From: Peribacillus asahii
GTDB taxonomy: Bacteria > Bacillota > Bacilli > Bacillales > DSM-1321
DNA: 64,000 nt
Direction: 5' to 3'
Assembly: GCF_004006295.1 (NCBI RefSeq)
Contig: NZ_CP026095.1
Span: forward strand, 1,722,001-1,786,000
Position 1 is the first letter of the stretch. Each line of letters begins with the position of its first letter. A program made the translations under genes and the position numbers. Positions 17,399 through 26,506 of the stretch are shown here, piece by piece. The notes below the pieces were generated by a model. The model saw nothing but the letters and a program-made list of their open reading frames with translations, made no database searches and had not been told where the DNA came from.

Positions 17399-18493
17399 AT
17401 GGAGAAAGGCAAAATCTCATCCCTGCAAATGGCCATCATGATGTATCCTGCGGTTGTGGCTACTGCTATTCTTTCGGTTCCAAGTATTACAGCGAAATAT
17501 GCCAAAACAGATTTATGGCTGTCCCCCATTTTGGCGTCCCTCATCGGGTATATGACAGTGTATATCGCTTATAAACTGCACCAATTGTATCCGAAACAAA
17601 CAGTTATTCAATTCAGTGAACAGATTATAGGTCGGTTTGCGGGTAAAATTATCGGTTTCTTATTCTTGTTTTTTTATATCCAGATTACGGGACATATGCT
17701 TAGACAGTACGCAGAATTTATTGTCGACTCTTTTCTAGTCAATACCCCTATTAGCTTGATTATGGCATTGATGGCATTACTCTGTTCTTTTATTGTACGA
17801 GGAGGTTTAGAAGTATTAGGGAGAGCTGCCCAATTGTTTTTCCCCATTTTTACACTTCCACTCCTCCTCTTAATTATTTTAGTGTTCTCTGATTTTGAAT
17901 TTAAGAACATATTCCCGATATTGAGAGAGGGGATGATGCCTCCAATCAAGGGTGCGATTGTGCCTGGTGGATGGTTCACAGAATTTTTTCTGATTACTTT
18001 TCTCCTGCCTTTTTTAGCGGATCAGAAAAAAGGAATGAAATACGGAATGATGACTGTTTTTGTCGTGATGATGACATTAGTTGTGGTGAATCTTATCGTT
18101 CTTTTTATACTAGGGCCAGCGACACCCACTAAGTTTTATCCACTGATGAGTGTAGCCCGATATATCAGTCTCGCCGGATTTTTTGAACATTTAGAGTCCG
18201 CAGTCATGGCCATTTGGGTAGTAGGGGCGTTTATCAAAATTTCTGTGTTTTATTATGGGATTGCTTTAGGCACTGCACAGTGGCTGAATCTTTCGGACTA
18301 CCGGCCCATCGTATGGCCGTTTGGGATTCTACTCGTTATATTCAGCTTTTGGTCATTGCCTAGCACAGTGGAATTACACAAGTATAGTTTCGGGACCTTT
18401 CCCCTTTTGGGACTATTAATCCAAATGATTATTCCGCTGTTTTTGTTGGGGATTGCAGTTATAAGGAAAAGAAAGCACCAAGGTAGCGAATAG
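17399..18493 (+). CDS. GerAB-type germinant receptor B subunit, copy 2
   Basis: A 364-residue paralogue of the preceding gene with the same ten-span layout, starting MEKGKISSLQMAIMMYPAV after an AAGGAG site. Differences from copy 1 cluster in membrane segments and loops such as CSFIVRGGLE and LPLLLLIILVFSDFEF, which could alter ligand choice. The spacer before it is nearly the same as the spacer before copy 3, which shows tandem duplication including the ribosome binding site. Confidence 0.9.
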   Translation: MEKGKISSLQMAIMMYPAVVATAILSVPSITAKYAKTDLWLSPILASLIGYMTVYIAYKLHQLYPKQTVIQFSEQIIGRFAGKIIGFLFLFFYIQITGHMLRQYAEFIVDSFLVNTPISLIMALMALLCSFIVRGGLEVLGRAAQLFFPIFTLPLLLLIILVFSDFEFKNIFPILREGMMPPIKGAIVPGGWFTEFFLITFLLPFLADQKKGMKYGMMTVFVVMMTLVVVNLIVLFILGPATPTKFYPLMSVARYISLAGFFEHLESAVMAIWVVGAFIKISVFYYGIALGTAQWLNLSDYRPIVWPFGILLVIFSFWSLPSTVELHKYSFGTFPLLGLLIQMIIPLFLLGIAVIRKRKHQGSE

Positions 18494-18597
18494 GCATGAT
18501 ATTTGGATAAACGATTCTTTCTAATTTTAGAGAATTTGAATCAATTGGAAATTCTTCTAGAAAGAACTCTAATTACTAATATACAAGGAGAAAAAAT

Positions 18598-19701
18598 ATG
18601 GAGAAAGGCAAAATCTCATCTCTACAGATGGCCATCATGATGTATCCTGCGATTGTGGCTACGGCTATTCTTGGGGTTCCGAGCATTACGGCGAAATATG
18701 CCAAAGCTGATTTATGGCTGTCACCGATTTTAGCGTCTTTCATCGGGTTTGTGACGGTGTATATCACTTATAAACTACATAAACTATATCCGGAACAAAC
18801 GGTTATCCAATTCAGTGAACACATCATTGGTCGGTTTGCGGGAAAAGTTCTCGGTTTTTTATTCCTATTTTTCTACATTCAGATTACTGGGGAACTTATT
18901 AGAAGCTACGCAGGATTTATTGTCAACTCTTTTCTAGTTAATACCCCAATTAGTGTGATTATGGCATCGATGGCATTCCTCTGTGCCTTAACGGTACATG
19001 GAGGTTTAGAAACAATGGGGAGAGTTGCCCAAATATTTTTTCCTGTTTTTATCGTTCCATTCCTTACTTCAATCATCTTATTGAGCCCTGATATGGAATT
19101 TAAGAATATATTTCCAATATTAGGGGATGGGATGATGCCCTCAATGAAGGGGGCAATTGTGCCGGGTGGGTGGTTCACAGAATTTTTTCTCATTATTTTT
19201 TTCCTGCCTTTTTTAAAAGATAAGCAAAAAGGAATGAAATATGGAATGATAAGTGTATTTGCTGTGATGATGACGTTAGTTGCGGTGAATCTTATTGTTC
19301 TTTTTGTACTCGGACCAGCGACATCCTCTAAGGAATATCCCCTTATGAGCGTAGCTCGATATGTCAGTATCGCTGAATTCTTTGAACATTTGGAATCTGC
19401 TGTAATGGCTGTTTGGATAGTAGGAGCGTTTGTCAAAATTTCTGTATTTTATTATGCGACTGCTTTAGGTACCGCACAATGGCTGAATCTTTCAGACTAC
19501 CGGCCCATTGTATGGCCGTTAGGGATTCTGATGCTAGAATTCGGCTTTTGGTCATTTCCTAACACAATGGAAATTGGACGTTTTGATGTCGAGACTTTCC
19601 CCTTATATGGACTACTAATCCAAACGATTACTCCACTGTTTCTGTTGATGATTGCTATTGCAAGGAAAAGAAAACGCTTAGGAAGCAAAAAGAATGATTG
19701 A
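18598..19701 (+). CDS. GerAB-type germinant receptor B subunit, copy 3
   Basis: A 367-residue third B subunit, starting MEKGKISSLQMAIMMYPAI with AAGGAG seven or eight bases upstream. It keeps PGGWFTEFF and TALGTAQWLNLS. The C terminus carries three extra residues (KND). The three B proteins probably compete for, or diversify, one A/C/D receptor core; that is inference. Confidence 0.9.
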   Translation: MEKGKISSLQMAIMMYPAIVATAILGVPSITAKYAKADLWLSPILASFIGFVTVYITYKLHKLYPEQTVIQFSEHIIGRFAGKVLGFLFLFFYIQITGELIRSYAGFIVNSFLVNTPISVIMASMAFLCALTVHGGLETMGRVAQIFFPVFIVPFLTSIILLSPDMEFKNIFPILGDGMMPSMKGAIVPGGWFTEFFLIIFFLPFLKDKQKGMKYGMISVFAVMMTLVAVNLIVLFVLGPATSSKEYPLMSVARYVSIAEFFEHLESAVMAVWIVGAFVKISVFYYATALGTAQWLNLSDYRPIVWPLGILMLEFGFWSFPNTMEIGRFDVETFPLYGLLIQTITPLFLLMIAIARKRKRLGSKKND

Positions 19702-19705
19702 AAAA

Positions 19706-20452
19706 CTAGAATAGTGTCTTCTTAATATTCCAAATCAGTGAATCTACACCTTTAGAGAAATGAGAAATTGGTTTTGTTTTAGTAAGGTCTACATTGAAAG
19801 GAGAAAAAAGCGTATTCATACATATGTCTGACTCTGCATGTTGTAAAGGCCAAGGACGATGATGTATTTCCCCGCAATAGATGTTTCCTCTGTTATTGGC
19901 ACTAAAAAAGCAATATCGTTCTGTGAGCCAATGATCTAACGTTCCTTCTTTAGGAAAATAAACTTCCGATAAGGGAGCATATTTTCCTTTGAATGTTATC
20001 GGAGGATTTGTTTTTCCTTTACGAATACTTTGGCAATTAAAAGTTTGTCCTTCTTGTTGAATCGAAATTTCAGCAGGATGATAAGGTAAACGTAACCATC
20101 TCTTTGCGATTGTATAGGAAAGCCAATCATTGACGTCAAGAGACATGAAATACACACCGAGTTTACCATTACATTGAACATATGTCCTTACATTAACTTC
20201 TGGAAATTTTGGAGAAAGTGATATGGAGGACATTCCTCGAGGATATATGCCCTCCATAACGAATGAAACAATTCCCAACCAAGCGTGTCGATCAAAGGTG
20301 TCAATTTGTAAGGAAGGAGGAATATATGGTCGCAGTGTTTCAGATGGAATAGGCCAATGAACAAATAATAGATTGCTCCAAGTTTGTCGCATAATCCACT
20401 TTTTCGAAGGGAATGGCCAAGGGCGGTGAATGCTATCGTTCATTAAGTCCAT
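19706..20452 (-). CDS. YqjF/DUF2071 family protein
   Basis: A 248-residue soluble protein with the DUF2071 layout: WSNLLFVHWPIPSETLRPYIP near the start, then WLGIVSFVMEGIYPRG, VNVRTYVQ and YFMSLDVND. The family has an acetoacetate-decarboxylase-like fold, and its role is unknown. AAAGGAG precedes ATG 20452. It is convergent with the ger operon, with only four bases between the stop codons and no clear terminator. Confidence 0.85.
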   Translation of the reverse strand: MDLMNDSIHRPWPFPSKKWIMRQTWSNLLFVHWPIPSETLRPYIPPSLQIDTFDRHAWLGIVSFVMEGIYPRGMSSISLSPKFPEVNVRTYVQCNGKLGVYFMSLDVNDWLSYTIAKRWLRLPYHPAEISIQQEGQTFNCQSIRKGKTNPPITFKGKYAPLSEVYFPKEGTLDHWLTERYCFFSANNRGNIYCGEIHHRPWPLQHAESDICMNTLFSPFNVDLTKTKPISHFSKGVDSLIWNIKKTLF

Positions 20453-20616
20453 GAAAGTGATCTCCTTTGGTTTTCTATCTATTCAGTCTAGGGTAGGGAA
20501 GTACATAAGTTGTATCTTTAATGTTTTTTATATTTTATAACATATTTTCCTTTTTTATGTAAAAGGTAAAGGTAGAGAACTAGGTAATTTCATTATGAGG
20601 TAGTGGAGAAGTGACT

Positions 20617-22029
20617 ATGCCTAATATTTTATACTATGTAACTTTTATGATGATAACCATACTGTTCATTCTTTTCTTACTCATACTTATTGGCTGGCGT
20701 TGGTTTCTGAAACGAATGGTGAAGCAAATGGGGAAAATTATTTTTACTGATAGTTACCAAGAAAATATTATAGAAATGATACCAGGGTTCAGGCATATGG
20801 GCATTCAAAATGTGCTTGAAAATAGTTTGCGTGCCGAAACAGGTGATGTTCTTCATCGTCCGCTTGGTTCTTCAAAAAAGTGGCCTCATCTCGATCCGAT
20901 TACATTTATCCCTGCACAGACGTCACCGTTCCCGATTGATGGTGAAGAAGAAGTGGATGTTCAAGTAACTATTGGACCAAAAGCGAAAAAACCAATGAAA
21001 ATAAAGATTCCGCTTATGATCAGTGGAATGGCTTATGGAATTGCGCTTAGTGAAGAAGTAAGATTCGCTCTGGCCCAAGCAGCTAAAAATACAGGAACAG
21101 CGATTAATTCTGGGGAGGGCGCCGTCTTACCTGAAGAATTAGACCAGGCTGGAAAGTATATTTTGCAGTTTTCCAAAACAGAGTGGTCAAAAGAAGAAGA
21201 CCTTATTAAGCGAGCTGACATGATTGAAATTAAGTTTGGCCAAGGCGCATTAATGGGGATGGGCGGGAAAATTTCTCCAAAAAATTTAACAGGTCGTGCT
21301 CGCGAAATGATGGGGCTTAAAGAAAATGAGGAGGCTGTGATTTTTGAACATTTTTTTGAAAATCAAACATTAAAAGATATTAAGGAACTTTTGGAGGAAC
21401 TTCGGAATATAACAGGCGGTGTTCCAATTGGTGTGAAAATGGGAGCTGGCGGAAAGATTGAAGAAGACATGGATCGTTTAATCGACCTCGGTGTTGATTT
21501 TATTACGATTGATGGCGGACAAGCAGCGACACATGGTGCACCTCCCATTTTAGCCGATGACTTTGGAATCCCAACCTTGCATGCAGTAGTCCGGGCGGCT
21601 AATCATTTAGAAAAGAGGAATATGAAAGGACAAATTAGTTTAATTGTTTCAGGTGGACTTTTTACACCTGGACACTTTTTGAAAGTACTTGCACTTGGTG
21701 CTGATGCTGTTTATTTAGGATCTGTTATGTTGTTTACTGTCTCACACAATCAAATATTAAATGCACTTCCATTTGAACCGCCTACACAAGTTGTTTGGAA
21801 TCAAGGGAAATTTAAGGATAAGTTTAAAGTCGAAGACGGAGTACAAGCAGCAGAGAAATTCTTAACAGCCAGTACAGAAGAAATGAAAATGGCATTAAGA
21901 GCAATGGGGAAACGTTCTTTACAAGAGTTGTCGAAAAAAGATTTAGTGTCTTATGACGAATTGACCGCACGAATGATTGGCATTCCGTTTACATTTAAAT
22001 CTTGGGAAGACAAACAAGAAGAGAAATAA
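20617..22029 (+). CDS. FMN-binding glutamate-synthase-domain protein, copy 1 (YerD-like)
   Basis: A 470-residue protein: one N-terminal membrane segment (about residues 8-28) followed by a glutamate synthase alpha-subunit type FMN-binding barrel, with LMISGMAYGIALSEEVR, GTAINSGEGAVLPEE, IEIKFGQGA, GGVPIGVKMGAGGKIEEDMD and SGGLFTPG. This is the stand-alone, archaeal-type GltB domain found in B. subtilis YerD. The amidotransferase domain is absent, so the electron donor and substrate are unknown. ATG 20617 is used because GTGGAG lies at ideal distance; GTG 20611 is too close. Confidence 0.85.
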   Translation: MPNILYYVTFMMITILFILFLLILIGWRWFLKRMVKQMGKIIFTDSYQENIIEMIPGFRHMGIQNVLENSLRAETGDVLHRPLGSSKKWPHLDPITFIPAQTSPFPIDGEEEVDVQVTIGPKAKKPMKIKIPLMISGMAYGIALSEEVRFALAQAAKNTGTAINSGEGAVLPEELDQAGKYILQFSKTEWSKEEDLIKRADMIEIKFGQGALMGMGGKISPKNLTGRAREMMGLKENEEAVIFEHFFENQTLKDIKELLEELRNITGGVPIGVKMGAGGKIEEDMDRLIDLGVDFITIDGGQAATHGAPPILADDFGIPTLHAVVRAANHLEKRNMKGQISLIVSGGLFTPGHFLKVLALGADAVYLGSVMLFTVSHNQILNALPFEPPTQVVWNQGKFKDKFKVEDGVQAAEKFLTASTEEMKMALRAMGKRSLQELSKKDLVSYDELTARMIGIPFTFKSWEDKQEEK

Positions 22030-22098
22030 GTGTCAACCAGTTGGATTAGGGGAGCGGGCAGTAAAGCAATTTTATGTGATAGTGGAGAAGTGAATAGG

Positions 22099-23499
22099 AT
22101 GAACATTTTATACTATTTAAGTTTTGCAATGATTGCAACTTTATTTGCTCTTTCTGTATTCATACTTGTTGGCTGGCGTTGGTTAATGAAACGAATAGTT
22201 AAGCAAATGGGAAAAATTATTTTTACTGATAGTTACCAAGAAAATATTATCGAAATGATACCAGGATTCAGGCATATGGGCATTCAAAATGTGCTTGAAA
22301 ATAGCTTGCGTGCAGAAAAAGGCGACGTCCTTTATCGCCCACTTGGCGGCTCTTCAAAAAAATGGCCGCATTTTGACCAAATTACATTTATCCCTGCACA
22401 AACGACACCGTTTCCTATTGATGGTGAAGAAGAAGTAGATGTTACCGTTACCATTGGACCAAAAGCGAAAAAACCAATGAAAATAAAAATTCCGCTGATG
22501 ATCAGCGGGATGGCCTACGGGATCGCACTTAGTGAACAAGTGAGGCTTTCTTTGGCGGAAGCAGCTAAAAATGTAGGTACTGCAATTAACTCTGGTGAAG
22601 GCGGAATTTTACCCGAAGAATTAAACACGGCAGGAAAGTATATATTACAGTTTTCCAAAACAGAATGGTCAAAGGAAGAAGACGTTTTGAAGCGTGCTGA
22701 CATGATTGAAATTAAGTTGGGGCAAGGTGCTATATTCGGGATGGGAAAAAAAATCCCCCCAAAAGACTTAACCGGTCGTGCCCGTGAAGTAATGGGGCTT
22801 AAAGAAAATGAAAATGCAGTGATTTTTGAACATTTTTTTGAAGATCAAACATTAGGGGATCTTAAAGAACTTGTCGAAGAACTTCGGGTTCTAACAGGTG
22901 GAGTTCCAATTGGGGTCAAAATTGGGGCGAGTGGGAAAATTGAAGAAGATATTGATCATTTAATTGAAATGGGTGTTGATTATATTGCGATTGATGGAGG
23001 ACAAGCAGCCATGCACGAAGCACCACCCATTTTATATGATGACTTTGGGATTCCGACCTTACATGCAGTAGTTCGGGCGGCTAATCATTTAGAAAAGAGG
23101 AATATGAAAGGACAAATTAGTTTAATTGTTTCAGGTGGACTTTTGGTGCCCGGGCACTTTTTAAAAGTACTTGCACTCGGTGCTGATGCTGTATATTTAG
23201 GCTCTGCTATGTTGTTTACTGTCGCACATAATCAAATATTGAATGCCGTTCCATTTGAACCACCTACACAAGTTGTTTGGAATGAGGGAAAGTTTAAGGA
23301 ACAATTTAAGATCAAAGATGGAGTTCAAGCAGCAGAGAAATTTTTAACAGCAAGTACAGAAGAAATGAAAATGGCTTTAAGAGCGATGGGGAAACGCTCC
23401 TTAAAAGAGTTATCAAAAAAAGATTTAGTGTCTTATGATGATTTGACTGCACAAATGATTGGTATTCCATTTTCATTTAAACCTTGGGAGGAGAACTAA
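22099..23499 (+). CDS. FMN-binding glutamate-synthase-domain protein, copy 2 (YerD-like)
   Basis: A 466-residue tandem paralogue with the same membrane anchor and FMN barrel, over 80% identical by eye to copy 1. The frame opens at 22030, but ATG 22099 repeats the AGTGGAGAAGTGA ribosome binding context of copy 1 and gives MNILYYLSF, aligned with its partner. The glycine-rich loop differs (IFGMGKKIPP versus LMGMGGKISP). Tandem copies suggest a recent duplication of a single-gene unit. Confidence 0.85.
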   Translation: MNILYYLSFAMIATLFALSVFILVGWRWLMKRIVKQMGKIIFTDSYQENIIEMIPGFRHMGIQNVLENSLRAEKGDVLYRPLGGSSKKWPHFDQITFIPAQTTPFPIDGEEEVDVTVTIGPKAKKPMKIKIPLMISGMAYGIALSEQVRLSLAEAAKNVGTAINSGEGGILPEELNTAGKYILQFSKTEWSKEEDVLKRADMIEIKLGQGAIFGMGKKIPPKDLTGRAREVMGLKENENAVIFEHFFEDQTLGDLKELVEELRVLTGGVPIGVKIGASGKIEEDIDHLIEMGVDYIAIDGGQAAMHEAPPILYDDFGIPTLHAVVRAANHLEKRNMKGQISLIVSGGLLVPGHFLKVLALGADAVYLGSAMLFTVAHNQILNAVPFEPPTQVVWNEGKFKEQFKIKDGVQAAEKFLTASTEEMKMALRAMGKRSLKELSKKDLVSYDDLTAQMIGIPFSFKPWEEN

Positions 23500-23591
23500 T
23501 ACATCCGTACATGGTATAAATAAGTATCTGCTTCTTGATTTGTATAATGAGACCTATGAAAAAGTGAGGAATGAGAGAATAAATGGTTTCA

Positions 23592-23660
<69 letters not shown>

Positions 23661-23694
23661 GAGGCTAAATTTGCTCATATGATGGAGGGGGAAA

Positions 23695-24341
23695 TATGGC
23701 CTTTGTAAAGGCTACTTCGGGCAGAGGCGGAAGGAGAAGGAGTCCAAGGCATGATGCTTGTAGGGAATGTAGGCATCAATCGATTACGAGCTAATTGTTC
23801 AGATTTTAAAGGGCTTCGTACCATTCCCCAAATGATTTATTCCACACTTAACGGGCAGTAAGACCTCCACCTCAAGCTTATGAGAAAACAAAGAAGATAG
23901 GTGGGGGACAACTGCCCGTAAAGGTCCGATTGGTGAGATATAGTGAAACTTACCTTTGCGGTTTTCAAAGGTAAGCTTTCACCAATCAGGTTCGTACGGT
24001 CACTTGATTGAAGCGAAGCGAAAATCTTAGTGACCGTAGAACGTGACTAACCATCAGTGGGGATGAAGGAAAACCCCCACTGATGGAAGTTTCACTTTAT
24101 CAACCCCATGCTTTTGAAGCTACTCAGAAAGGATATTTTATCAAAGAGCGAGAGAAAGTGAAAAACGTTTAGCACGTCGGGCAATAAACGGCCAGAGAGT
24201 CTGGCCTGCTAAGTATAGTTTATGGTAAAACCTCCAGGGGATTGTCCTTCTACATGGTACAATCAACCTCTTGTAGGTCGTTATAAGCGTCATTGTTTTT
24301 ATCAGCCTGAAACATGTGAAAATATTTATAATACCTTTTAA
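23695..24341 (+). pseudogene. cwlJ: cwlJ, spore cortex hydrolase, disrupted
   Basis: CwlJ can be traced in pieces. MAFVKATS starts at 23695 after GGAGGGGG. Then, after an apparent deletion of about ten codons, AEAEGEGVQG begins at 23721 in another frame and runs through NVGINRLRANCSDFKGLRT to QMIY at 23840. The protein resumes at 24101 with QPHAFEA. A missing T near 24139 shifts frame into RARESEKRLARRAING...WPAKYSLW, and a further short deletion after 24219 shifts to KPPGDCPSTWYNQP and the normal end CENIYNTF at 24341. A 260-bp element occupies 23841-24100. CwlJ degrades cortex during Ca-DPA-triggered germination; this copy cannot be functional. Confidence 0.93.
23841..24100 (+). mobile_element. 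260-bp structured mini-element inserted in cwlJ
   Basis: Removing these bases joins ATGATTTAT to CAACCCCAT and restores the CwlJ sequence QMIYQPHAF, so the boundaries are precise. TTTAT precedes the left end and also forms the right end, as in IS200/IS605-type insertions (a 5-bp duplication reads the same). The interior holds five strong stems: 23851-23859/23911-23919 with an inner stem; GATTGGTGA 23928/23979 with inner CTTACCTTTG/CAAAGGTAAG; TACGGTCACT 23995/24029; and CCATCAGTGGGG 24051/24075. There is no ORF. The left 50 bases are repeated near 31255. Confidence 0.85.
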
Positions 24342-24454
24342 TAGAAAAATAATATATGAGATTCAATGATTAACAGGGTTATAACATATACAACTGATGC
24401 CTGCGATTTATGTCGTATATCGGGGTATTTTTAATTTGTAAGGGAGGGATTAAG

Positions 24455-25384
24455 ATGCAATTGGATCCAGCACTTCAACAAATTCTAGAAAGTTATCCTA
24501 AATTGCCTGAAACATTAACACCAGATTTAATTGTCAAAATCCGTGAAGCTAGACTTCAAACGATTCTAGATATAGAGGAGCGTCCGTTCGTTCATGCAGT
24601 GGAGAATCGTCTGATTCCTGGTCCGAATGGTGATATACCCATTCGAATATACACACCAAAAAGTGTGGAAGAGCGTCTTCCTACTATCGTGTTTTTCCAT
24701 GGTGGCGGCTGGACGCTAGGGAATCTTGAAAGCCATGATGTAGCTTGTAGACAACTTGCAAATGCTTCGAGGTGTAAAGTCATTGCTGTCGATTATCGAT
24801 TAGCACCGGAGAATCGTTTTCCAAAAGGTCTAAAAGATTGTAGTGCAGCGGTACAATGGGTGTTTAATCATGCAGGGGAATTACAGGTAGATGTGAATCG
24901 GATTGCTGTTGGGGGAGATAGTGCAGGAGGAAACTTAAGTGCAGCGGTTACCTTATTGTTTAAAAACTGCGGAGGACCATCGATTTGGCGGCAAATATTA
25001 ATATACCCTGCAACAGATGCTTTACGCTCTATTGAACACTCTCCTTATGAGTCAATTCGAGAACATGCACACGCTCCTATATTGACTAGCAGCGTGACAA
25101 AAAGTTTTTGGGATCACTATATTGAAACGGAAGAGGATGCAAGTAATATATATGCTTCTCCTATACGAGCACAAGATTTAAGTGGTTTACCAAAAACTTT
25201 TGTGATTACAGCGCAATACGATCCTATCCGAGATGAAGGGGAGGCTTATGCTACTCGACTCCAGGAAAGTGGAGTTCCCGTACAGCTTACCCGATACAGT
25301 GGACTTGTTCATGGTTTTCTAACATTGCCGATTCCGATTAATGAACAAGTTTTTCAGTCCATTGCAAAATTTCTGAATGAATGA
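24455..25384 (+). CDS. Alpha/beta hydrolase, HSL-type esterase
   Basis: A 309-residue hormone-sensitive-lipase family carboxylesterase. The oxyanion-hole motif is HGGGW, the nucleophile lies in GDSAGGNL, the acid is probably Asp in QYDPIRDEGEAY, and the His is in GLVHGF. AAGGGAGGG before ATG 24455 decides the start; the frame opens at 24410. It stands alone between the cwlJ pseudogene and a terminator. Physiological substrate unknown. Confidence 0.9.
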   Translation: MQLDPALQQILESYPKLPETLTPDLIVKIREARLQTILDIEERPFVHAVENRLIPGPNGDIPIRIYTPKSVEERLPTIVFFHGGGWTLGNLESHDVACRQLANASRCKVIAVDYRLAPENRFPKGLKDCSAAVQWVFNHAGELQVDVNRIAVGGDSAGGNLSAAVTLLFKNCGGPSIWRQILIYPATDALRSIEHSPYESIREHAHAPILTSSVTKSFWDHYIETEEDASNIYASPIRAQDLSGLPKTFVITAQYDPIRDEGEAYATRLQESGVPVQLTRYSGLVHGFLTLPIPINEQVFQSIAKFLNE

Positions 25385-25410
25385 GAATCTGTTTTATGAA
25401 AGTAAAACTA

Positions 25411-25448
25411 AGCCTCTGGCTAAACAGCAATCCAGAGGCGTGGTTTTC
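25411..25448 (+). terminator. Terminator between esterase and ABC operon
   Basis: GCCTCTGG pairs with CCAGAGGC around a 12-base loop, followed by GTGGTTTT. It lies between convergent genes. Confidence 0.75.
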
Positions 25449-25468
25449 TAGTCTTACTTATGAGAAAT

Positions 25469-26470
25469 TTATTTTTCAGGCAAGTATTTTGTTGTAAAGA
25501 TTTCATTCGCTTCGAATGGCTTTTCCAATAAGTCTAAATCATGCAGCTGTTGAATAAGTGTAGCCCATCTTTCTTCTGTCATATAGCCGACACCGTGTTC
25601 AGACGCATCTTTGCCGTACACAAATTCTTCTTGAGATTCGGTTTCAAAGGCTAAAGCATCTAAGGCGATGTCTGGATTATCATTCTGAATGACTTTATTA
25701 ATAGACTCAGAAGACGTTTTATAAGAATTCCATCCTTTTACAAATGAAGTAACAAAGTTTTGAACCGTTTCTTCATTCTTCTCTAAATATTCTTTTGTTA
25801 CAAATAATACAACATTATAAGGATCGTAACCCGCGTCAGCAATTAGCTTTGTTTCTGTTTCGATTCCTTCTTTTTCTAAAAAGAAAGGCTCGGATGTGGC
25901 AAATGCTTGGGTAACAGAATCTTTTTCATTTACAAAGTTCGTATGCTGCCCGTTGTACGCTAACTCTTCTACTTTACTTAAATCGTATTTAGATTTTAAA
26001 AAGTCCCAATATGTAATTCCAGGTTGAACATATACTTTTCTTCCATTCAAGTCTGTGAAGTCTTTAATTCCATGCCCTTTATGGAACATAAATACTTGTG
26101 GACTTCCCTGCATTGCAGCTGCTACAGCGACTAAATCAATTCCTTGATTTTTAGCAATAACTAATTGATCCGCGTGTGCAAGACCAAATTCCGCGCTGCC
26201 TGATGCAATCATTTGAACAGAAGATACTTGAGGACCACCTGGCTCAATGGTTACATTCAATCCATTTTCTTTAAAAATCCCGTCTTCCTGTGCGGCATAT
26301 ACACCGCCATGCTGTGCCTTTGGAAACCAGTTTAATACTAATTTAACATGTTCAACAGCTTTATCATCCGTTTTGTTCTCTTCCTCACTAGTACTAGCTT
26401 CCTCACCGCTGCAGGCAGTCAGGAAAACTAGAAAGATAATTCCTAAAAATAGTAGATTGAATTTTTTCAC
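25469..26470 (-). CDS. NMT1/THI5-like ABC transporter substrate-binding lipoprotein (ThiY-like)
   Basis: A 333-residue lipoprotein with signal peptide and lipobox LTAC (Cys near residue 20). The mature part opens with KLVLNWFPKAQHGGVYAAQ and has GSAEFGLAHADQLV and FHKGHGIKDFTDLNG, as in pyrimidine-precursor binding proteins (ThiY, HMP or formylaminopyrimidine). GTG 26470 follows GGAGGAAG. It is the last gene of a three-gene importer operon on the minus strand. No TPP riboswitch was found upstream, so the pyrimidine ligand is a family-based guess. Confidence 0.8.
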   Translation of the reverse strand: MKKFNLLFLGIIFLVFLTACSGEEASTSEEENKTDDKAVEHVKLVLNWFPKAQHGGVYAAQEDGIFKENGLNVTIEPGGPQVSSVQMIASGSAEFGLAHADQLVIAKNQGIDLVAVAAAMQGSPQVFMFHKGHGIKDFTDLNGRKVYVQPGITYWDFLKSKYDLSKVEELAYNGQHTNFVNEKDSVTQAFATSEPFFLEKEGIETETKLIADAGYDPYNVVLFVTKEYLEKNEETVQNFVTSFVKGWNSYKTSSESINKVIQNDNPDIALDALAFETESQEEFVYGKDASEHGVGYMTEERWATLIQQLHDLDLLEKPFEANEIFTTKYLPEK

Positions 26471-26506
26471 CTTTTCTTCCTCCTTTAATTCGTAATGAAT
26501 TTCGCT

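Noticed and set aside
18906..19436. 176-codon antisense ORF in germinant receptor B copy 3
   Set aside because: Similar antisense frames occur in all three B copies because of shared codon use; no start signals.
23841..24100. Self-splicing intron in cwlJ
   Set aside because: Precise removal restores the protein and the insert is highly structured, but no junction reading gives the terminal G of a group I intron, no group II domain V was seen, and other frameshifts already kill the gene.
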